From positions 1-64,000 of the forward strand of contig NZ_CP114784.1 in assembly GCF_027359575.1 (NCBI RefSeq): a stretch of DNA of 64,000 nt. Direction: 5' to 3'. Below the pieces are notes generated by a model, which was not told where the DNA came from, did not search any database, and was given only the letters and a program-made list of their open reading frames with translations. A program made the position numbers and the translations under genes. Positions 59,010 through 64,000 of this stretch are shown here, in pieces; the first letter of the stretch is position 1; every line of letters starts with the position of its first letter. This DNA is from Prochlorococcus marinus str. MIT 0917 (GTDB taxonomy: Bacteria; Cyanobacteriota; Cyanobacteriia; PCC-6307; Cyanobiaceae).

Positions 59010-59807
59010 ATGCGCCTTGGATTGTTTGATAGCGGTGTTGGAGGCTTCACTGTTTTGAAAAAGGTTATTGAATTATGTCCCAATAATTCATTCATATATT
59101 TGGCTGATACAGCAAGACTTCCCTATGGAGTAAAGACAACTCATGAAATCATGAAAATTGCTGAAGAAATATCATCTTGGTTTAGTTATCAAAATATTGA
59201 TGCTTTTTTGGTCGCCTGCAATACAACAAATGCAATTGCCTTGGATGTAATAAAAAAAAATTTGGATGTCCCTGTTTTTGACTTGATTGGCTCTGCGGCT
59301 TCAACTATCCAGGAATCGAGGGTAGGTGTTCTTGCAACCCCATCTACGGTTAAAACAAAGGCTTATACGAATGCCATCATGGAAGTCAAGCCAAAAACCT
59401 TTGTAATTGAGCAACCATGCCCTGAATTAGTTCCCATGATTGAAATGGATAATATTAATTCTGATGAGATTATTGATGTCGCAGGTATATATTTACAACC
59501 TCTTTTAAAACAAAAAATTAATTCTTTAATTCTTGGCTGTAGTCACTACCCTCTCATAAGTCCTTTTTTAACTGAGTTATTACCCTCTAGTGTTAAATTG
59601 ATTGACCCTGCTGATGCTCTTTCTTTGAAATTAAAGTTGTTCATAGATTCAGAAGAAAGAAAGTATTCAAAGAAAAAAAATTTAGTTGATTTAAAGTTTT
59701 ACGTAACCTCCAATCTTAAAAACTTTCCCAATAAAGCTAAGCATTGGTTAAACGTTTTTCCTGAAGTTAATCTTGTTTCACTGCAGAAGAAGGGTTGGGT
59801 CTCTTAA
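59010..59807 (+). CDS. murI: Glutamate racemase
   Basis: Makes D-glutamate for peptidoglycan. 265 residues with FDSGVGGFTVL (D7, S8), the first catalytic Cys C70 (ACNTTNA) and the second C177 (LGCSHYPLI), plus YLADTARLPYG. Cofactor-independent two-cysteine mechanism by family. It lies 2 bp after amiC, so wall synthesis and wall cleavage genes are probably co-transcribed. Confidence 0.96.
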   Translation: MRLGLFDSGVGGFTVLKKVIELCPNNSFIYLADTARLPYGVKTTHEIMKIAEEISSWFSYQNIDAFLVACNTTNAIALDVIKKNLDVPVFDLIGSAASTIQESRVGVLATPSTVKTKAYTNAIMEVKPKTFVIEQPCPELVPMIEMDNINSDEIIDVAGIYLQPLLKQKINSLILGCSHYPLISPFLTELLPSSVKLIDPADALSLKLKLFIDSEERKYSKKKNLVDLKFYVTSNLKNFPNKAKHWLNVFPEVNLVSLQKKGWVS

Positions 59808-59829
59808 TATCAAAAAGTAGAGCGGTTTT

Positions 59830-60801
59830 ATGACCACAGCCACGGAAATTCTTCAACCTGTAGAACTTGATCTAGAAGCTTTGCTTATGGATCTTCGCAG
59901 CCTCATAGGTGCTGGACACCCTATCTTGCAGGCAGCTGCAGAACATCTTTTTAGTGCAGGGGGTAAACGTTTAAGACCTGGAATTGTTTTATTGATTTCA
60001 AGAGCTTTGACGTCTGAAAAGGATCTTCCTTTGAAGCATCGAAAATTGGCCCAAATTACTGAGATGATTCACACCGCTTCTCTTGTTCATGATGATGTCG
60101 TTGATGAAGCTGATACCCGCAGAGGTGTTGAAACTGTTCATAGTCGATTTGATCCCAGGATTGCTGTCCTGGCGGGAGATTTTCTATTTGCACAAGCAAG
60201 TTGGCACTTGGCAAATCTTGAGAATTTAGATGTTGTTAAATTGTTAAGTAGGGTGATTATGGATCTGGCTGAAGGAGAGATAAAGCAGGGCCTTAATAGA
60301 TTTGATTCAAGTCAATCCTTTGATAGTTATTTAGAAAAAAGTTATTGTAAAACAGCATCACTAATTGCTAATAGCTCCAAGGCTATTGGTGTTTTATCTC
60401 ATGTAGATCAAGAGAGCTTGGATTCACTTTATTTTTTTGGAAGACAGTTAGGTTTAGCTTTTCAGGTGGTTGATGACATTCTCGATTTTACTGGAAATGA
60501 TGAACAACTAGGCAAACCTGCAGCGAGTGATCTTCAAAGTGGTTATCTCACTGCACCTGTTTTCTACGCTTTGGAAGAGAATCCAAATCTGAGCGAACTA
60601 ATTAATGGTAAATTCTCCAAAAAAGATGATCTTGAAAAGGCTTTATCTCTTGTGAGAGATTCAGGTGCGATCAAAAAATCAAGAGAACTAGCCGAAAAAT
60701 TTGCTTCTGAATCAAAAGATTCAATTTCTTGGTTGCCAGACTCACCATCAAAGAAAGCATTACTTGAATTGCCTGAATTTGTTATTAGCAGACTTTATTG
60801 A
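59830..60801 (+). CDS. sdsA: All-trans polyprenyl (solanesyl) diphosphate synthase
   Basis: Builds the long prenyl side chain of plastoquinone. 323-residue trans-prenyltransferase with the first Asp-rich motif LVHDDVVDEADTRRG (D88, D89, D92), the second DDILDFTG (about 218-222), and GGKRLRP near the N-terminus. The product length cannot be proven from sequence; the SdsA assignment rests on the cyanobacterial context. Follows murI by 22 bp and converges on the HAD gene with a 1-bp gap. Confidence 0.92.
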   Translation: MTTATEILQPVELDLEALLMDLRSLIGAGHPILQAAAEHLFSAGGKRLRPGIVLLISRALTSEKDLPLKHRKLAQITEMIHTASLVHDDVVDEADTRRGVETVHSRFDPRIAVLAGDFLFAQASWHLANLENLDVVKLLSRVIMDLAEGEIKQGLNRFDSSQSFDSYLEKSYCKTASLIANSSKAIGVLSHVDQESLDSLYFFGRQLGLAFQVVDDILDFTGNDEQLGKPAASDLQSGYLTAPVFYALEENPNLSELINGKFSKKDDLEKALSLVRDSGAIKKSRELAEKFASESKDSISWLPDSPSKKALLELPEFVISRLY

Positions 60802-60802
60802 T

Positions 60803-61483
60803 TTAATACTCATTCAATATTTGTTCAATTTCATTTAAATGGGTGATTTGTTTTAAATTGATGTGTTTATCAAAAATTTCTTTTTTTGGAAGTTCATAAC
60901 GTTTTTCTTTTAAAAAGAAAACAAAACATCCTGCCTCTAAGGCAGAAGATACTCCAGAAATTGAATCTTCAACAGCCCAGCATTCTTGAGGAGAAATATT
61001 TAACTTTTTTGAGGCCAAAAGATATGGATCTGGAGCTGGTTTTCCATTGGCTAATAATTTGTCATCACCAAGAACTATTACAGAAAATAGATTCATCCAT
61101 TTATGAGGAGCACTTTTTATTTTGAAAGATTCAGAGCTGCTACTGGTTACTAACGCCATTGGGATATTGTTTTCATGACACCTTTTGACCAAACTCTCGC
61201 CACCTTGCATTGCTTTTGCAGTTAGGATGAGTTGTCTTGATATGGGTTTATGTATTTTTAGTAAGTCTTTCGCCTTTACTCCATTAGGAATCAATTTAAT
61301 CAGTTCATTCGCGCAATCTATTCTTCTTCTGCCTCTCAAGAGTTTTAGTTGGGTGTAAGTTAGATTTAGATCAAAAAGCGCGGCGGTTTCTTTCCATGCT
61401 TGTCCATGTAAGGGTTCTGAGTCAATTAGAACTCCATCAAGATCAAATAAAAATGCTTTAGGAAAATCAATATTTCTCTTCAT
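60803..61483 (-). CDS. HAD-family hydrolase (beta-phosphoglucomutase/phosphatase-like)
   Basis: 226-residue HAD protein. Motif I FDLDGVLIDSEP (D14, D16), motif II in LVTSSSSESF, motif III near KPAPDPYLLA (Lys) and motif IV WAVEDSISGVSSALEAG. The cap is the small helical type (residues about 20-85). Related proteins are beta-phosphoglucomutases or sugar-phosphatases; the substrate is unknown. It diverges from acs. Confidence 0.88.
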   Translation of the reverse strand: MKRNIDFPKAFLFDLDGVLIDSEPLHGQAWKETAALFDLNLTYTQLKLLRGRRRIDCANELIKLIPNGVKAKDLLKIHKPISRQLILTAKAMQGGESLVKRCHENNIPMALVTSSSSESFKIKSAPHKWMNLFSVIVLGDDKLLANGKPAPDPYLLASKKLNISPQECWAVEDSISGVSSALEAGCFVFFLKEKRYELPKKEIFDKHINLKQITHLNEIEQILNEY

Positions 61484-61575
61484 TATGAATTTGTTTTAAA
61501 TAAGAGTTTCACTATTCAAGCGTTTTGGTCAGAAATAGCTTGAATGCAATAAATGAATAGTTGTTTTTATCTTTC

Positions 61576-63552
61576 ATGAATTCAGACAATTCTAACTCTA
61601 TTGAGTCTGTTCTTCAGGAGCAGAGAGTTTTCCCCCCCTCTGATGACTTTTCAAATAAAAGTAGGATCTCATCTTTTTCTAAGTATTTGGAAATGTCTGA
61701 GATGGCTAGATCAGATCCAGATAAGTTTTGGGGTGATGCAGCTAGAGAAGAATTACATTGGTTTGAATCTTTTGACAAAGTCCTTGATTGGTCTAAACCA
61801 CCATTCGCTAAATGGTTTGATGGTGGAAAAATAAATATTTCCTATAACTGTTTAGATCGTCACTTAAATAGTTCAATAGCTAACAAAATCGCCTTGATTT
61901 GGGAAGGCGAACCAGGTGATCAAAAAAAATATACCTACAAACAGTTATACAAAGAAGTTTGCAAAGCAGCTAATGCACTCAAGTCTATAGGTATTGGTAA
62001 AGGAGATCTTGTGGCTTTGTATATGCCTATGGTGCCTGAGGCTGCAATCGCAATGCTTGCTTGTGCGAGGATTGGAGCACCACATTCTGTCGTATTTGGA
62101 GGCTTTTCCTCTGAGGCGCTTAGGGACCGATTAATCAATGGAGAAGCGAAAGCAATAATTACAGCTGATGGAGGTTTTAGAAAAGACAAAGTAATCCCTC
62201 TAAAAGACGCTGTTGACTCCGCATTGGAAGGTGGTGCTTGTCCAAAGGTCGAGTCAGTTTTAGTTGTTCAAAGGACAAAAAAGAATATTGCTATGGATGA
62301 TGGTAGAGATTATTGGTGGCATGAAATCGTAGATAGTCAAACAGAAGAATGTTTGCCAGAAAAAATGGATAGTGAGGATTGCTTATTTGTTTTGTATACC
62401 TCTGGCTCTACAGGTAAACCAAAAGGAGTAGTTCATTCAACTGCTGGATATAACCTTTGGTCTCATTTAACTTTTAAATGGATTTTTGATATTCGTGAAA
62501 ATGATGTTTATTGGTGCACAGCTGATGTGGGTTGGATAACTGGACATAGTTATATCGTTTATGGCCCATTATCTAATGGAGCAACTACTGTTATGTATGA
62601 AGGAGTTCCTAGGCCTTCAAATCCAGGAGCATTTTGGGATGTAATTCAAAAGCATAAAGTTTCGATATTTTACACTGCTCCAACCGCAATAAGAGCCTTT
62701 ATGAAAGCTGGAGAAAAGCTTCCTCAGCAATACGATTTATCTAGTTTGAGACTTTTAGGAACTGTTGGAGAACCAATTAATCCAGAGGCTTGGATCTGGT
62801 ATAGAGATGTTATTGGAGGAGGGAGATGCCCAATAGTTGATACATGGTGGCAAACAGAAACTGGCGGAGTGATGATTAGCCCTCTACCTGGAGCGACTCC
62901 AACCAAACCTGGATCAGCAACTTTTCCTTTGCCTGGGATTGAAGCCGATGTCGTTAATTCAGATGGCGATTCTGTAGCTAATAATGAGGGTGGATATTTG
63001 GTGGTTAAAAGACCATGGCCTGGAATGATGAGAAATGTTTATGGAGATGAAAAAAGATTTAGAGAGAGTTACTGGGAGTATTTAAAACCTTCAGATAAAA
63101 GCTATATATATTTTGCTGGAGATGGGGCTCGAAGAGATGAAGAAGGTTATTTTTGGGTTATGGGAAGAGTTGATGATGTTATAAATGTATCTGGTCATAG
63201 GCTTGGAACAATGGAGATAGAATCAGCTTTAGTTAGTCATGAGCTCATCTCAGAAGCTGCAGTCGTAGGTAGACCTGATGCTTTGAAAGGGGAATCAATA
63301 GTAGCCTTTGTCACTTTGAAAACTGGTGCAGTAGAGAACGAACATATAGAGGCACAATTTAAAAAACATGTCGTGAATGAAATAGGACCTATTGCTAAAC
63401 CTGATGAAATTAGATTTACTGATTCTCTTCCCAAAACAAGAAGTGGAAAAATTATGCGCAGGATCTTGAGAGCACTAGCTTCGGGTGATGAAATAAGCGG
63501 AGATACAAGTACTCTTGAAGATAGATCAGTTTTAGATAAATTAAGAGGGTAA
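61576..63552 (+). CDS. acs: Acetyl-CoA synthetase
   Basis: AMP-forming acetate--CoA ligase, about 658 residues. [14 protein letters not shown], the P-loop [45 protein letters not shown], and the C-terminal domain with [12 protein letters not shown] (the lysine acetylated in regulation of this family). Full length. The upstream in-frame TTG at 61561 adds five residues; I prefer the ATG at 61576. Likely used to recover acetate. Confidence 0.96.
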   Translation: MNSDNSNSIESVLQEQRVFPPSDDFSNKSRISSFSKYLEMSEMARSDPDKFWGDAAREELHWFESFDKVLDWSKPPFAKWFDGGKINISYNCLDRHLNSSIANKIALIWEGEPGDQKKYTYKQLYKEVCKAANALKSIGIGKGDLVALYMPMVPEAAIAMLACARIGAPHSVVFGGFSSEALRDRLINGEAKAIITADGGFRKDKVIPLKDAVDSALEGGACPKVESVLVVQRTKKNIAMDDGRDYWWHEIVDSQTEECLPEKMDSEDCLFVLYTSGSTGKPKGVVHSTAGYNLWSHLTFKWIFDIRENDVYWCTADVGWITGHSYIVYGPLSNGATTVMYEGVPRPSNPGAFWDVIQKHKVSIFYTAPTAIRAFMKAGEKLPQQYDLSSLRLLGTVGEPINPEAWIWYRDVIGGGRCPIVDTWWQTETGGVMISPLPGATPTKPGSATFPLPGIEADVVNSDGDSVANNEGGYLVVKRPWPGMMRNVYGDEKRFRESYWEYLKPSDKSYIYFAGDGARRDEEGYFWVMGRVDDVINVSGHRLGTMEIESALVSHELISEAAVVGRPDALKGESIVAFVTLKTGAVENEHIEAQFKKHVVNEIGPIAKPDEIRFTDSLPKTRSGKIMRRILRALASGDEISGDTSTLEDRSVLDKLRG

Positions 63553-63554
63553 TA

Positions 63555-64000
63555 TTAAATTTTCCAGTGAGTTATTTGATCGACTATTAATTCAATTTTT
63601 TTATATTTTAAATAGCTTTGCAAATTAGACTTTAGTATTTTTTCTCTTAGGCCTATGCTTACTGGGGTTAGATGATTACCATCAAGTTGCATAATCTTAG
63701 AATTATCCGAAGGTCTTGCATTTAATGATTTAAGTAATAAATCATTTTGATCAAGATTATCATTTTTAAATTTTATTAATAGATTATTTATTTGCTCATA
63801 GTGTTCTCTCACAAGATTTAATGTTTCTGCAGGGCTTGGACTAAATTCACTTTGAAAGTCAAGCTTTTGAGACATTTTTCTGAGAAAAGGGATAGATTTA
63901 TCTGCCTTGAAATTATTGAAGCTTATAGCTACTAAACCATTGCAATTTCTTCCTGCATCAGGTGCTAGTAAATGTAATTTACATCCAAGACTATGACCCA
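63555..64000 (-). CDS. DUF1350 family protein, C-terminal part (runs off the right edge)
   Basis: The minus-strand frame is open to the window edge, so the 5' part is missing. The visible 147 or so residues start with the nucleophile elbow GHSLGCKLHLL, an alpha/beta-hydrolase hallmark, then APDAGRNCNGLVAISFNNFK, as in the DUF1350 family of cyanobacteria and chloroplasts. An internal ATG at 63875 (MSQKLDF) is not the true start. Function unknown. It converges on acs with a 2-bp gap. Confidence 0.8.
   Translation of the reverse strand, partial: GHSLGCKLHLLAPDAGRNCNGLVAISFNNFKADKSIPFLRKMSQKLDFQSEFSPSPAETLNLVREHYEQINNLLIKFKNDNLDQNDLLLKSLNARPSDNSKIMQLDGNHLTPVSIGLREKILKSNLQSYLKYKKIELIVDQITHWKI

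Noticed and set aside
1-64000. CRISPR arrays, insertion sequences, prophage, toxin-antitoxin or defence islands
   Set aside because: No repeat-spacer arrays, transposase, integrase or phage genes are visible on either strand.

Overview
The window looks like a stretch of core chromosome from a marine picocyanobacterium, most likely Prochlorococcus, probably a low-light-type strain (strain level is a guess). The DNA is AT-rich and tightly packed, with many gene overlaps of 1 to 8 bp and many TTG or GTG starts. The gene set is cyanobacterial: plastocyanin, a cytochrome c6-like protein, NDH-1 subunits NdhD and NdhL, Ycf51, phylloquinone genes menD and menB, glycogen genes glgA and glgB, solanesyl diphosphate synthase, a group 2 sigma factor and several DUFs typical of the phylum (DUF3007, DUF4336, DUF760, DUF1350). 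I see no insertion sequences, prophage, CRISPR array, integrase or other sign of a genomic island.

Layout. 0.2-8.7 kb: dnaA, a glutathione S-transferase/glutathione reductase pair, a CaCA antiporter, pyrC, an intronless tRNA-Leu(UAA), then ndhL, a DUF3007 gene, trpA and a YciI-like gene. 8.7-10.7 kb (minus): sigma factor, YkvA-like protein, a small HTH protein and a cytochrome c, tightly packed and probably co-transcribed. 11-23 kb: hisIE, a divergent QueD-like enzyme, clpB, petE with a clear terminator, an epimerase overlapping hemE, glgB, a CocE-type hydrolase, two small proteins and ycf51. 23-29.6 kb (plus): a tamB-like gene, proA, folB and a lipase. 29.6-38.9 kb (minus): an M3 peptidase, ndhD, thrB, glk, thrS, trpS and an RGG-rich protein. 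39-44.3 kb (plus): a DUF697 protein, a three-gene metal ABC transporter whose binding protein has Mn/Fe-type rather than Zn-type ligands, and a DUF4336 gene. 44.3-57 kb: a DUF760 gene, lepB, menD, menB, glgA, murF, then on the minus strand glmU, an MnmC-like methyltransferase, aroA and ubiD, followed by comB on the plus strand. 57-64 kb: a nitrilase, amiC, murI and sdsA cluster, a HAD phosphatase, acs and the 3' part of a DUF1350 gene running off the right edge.

The genes cover photosynthetic electron transport, quinone and isoprenoid synthesis, amino-acid and cofactor synthesis, cell-wall building and remodelling, glycogen storage, metal uptake and thiol redox. I found no convincing undescribed system. 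The best leads are a perfect 8+8 bp palindrome in the promoter of the metal transporter, a QueD homologue whose HxH zinc motif is HGY, a small RGG protein with a ribbon-helix-helix-like core next to trpS, and the sigma/YkvA/HTH/cytochrome cluster.
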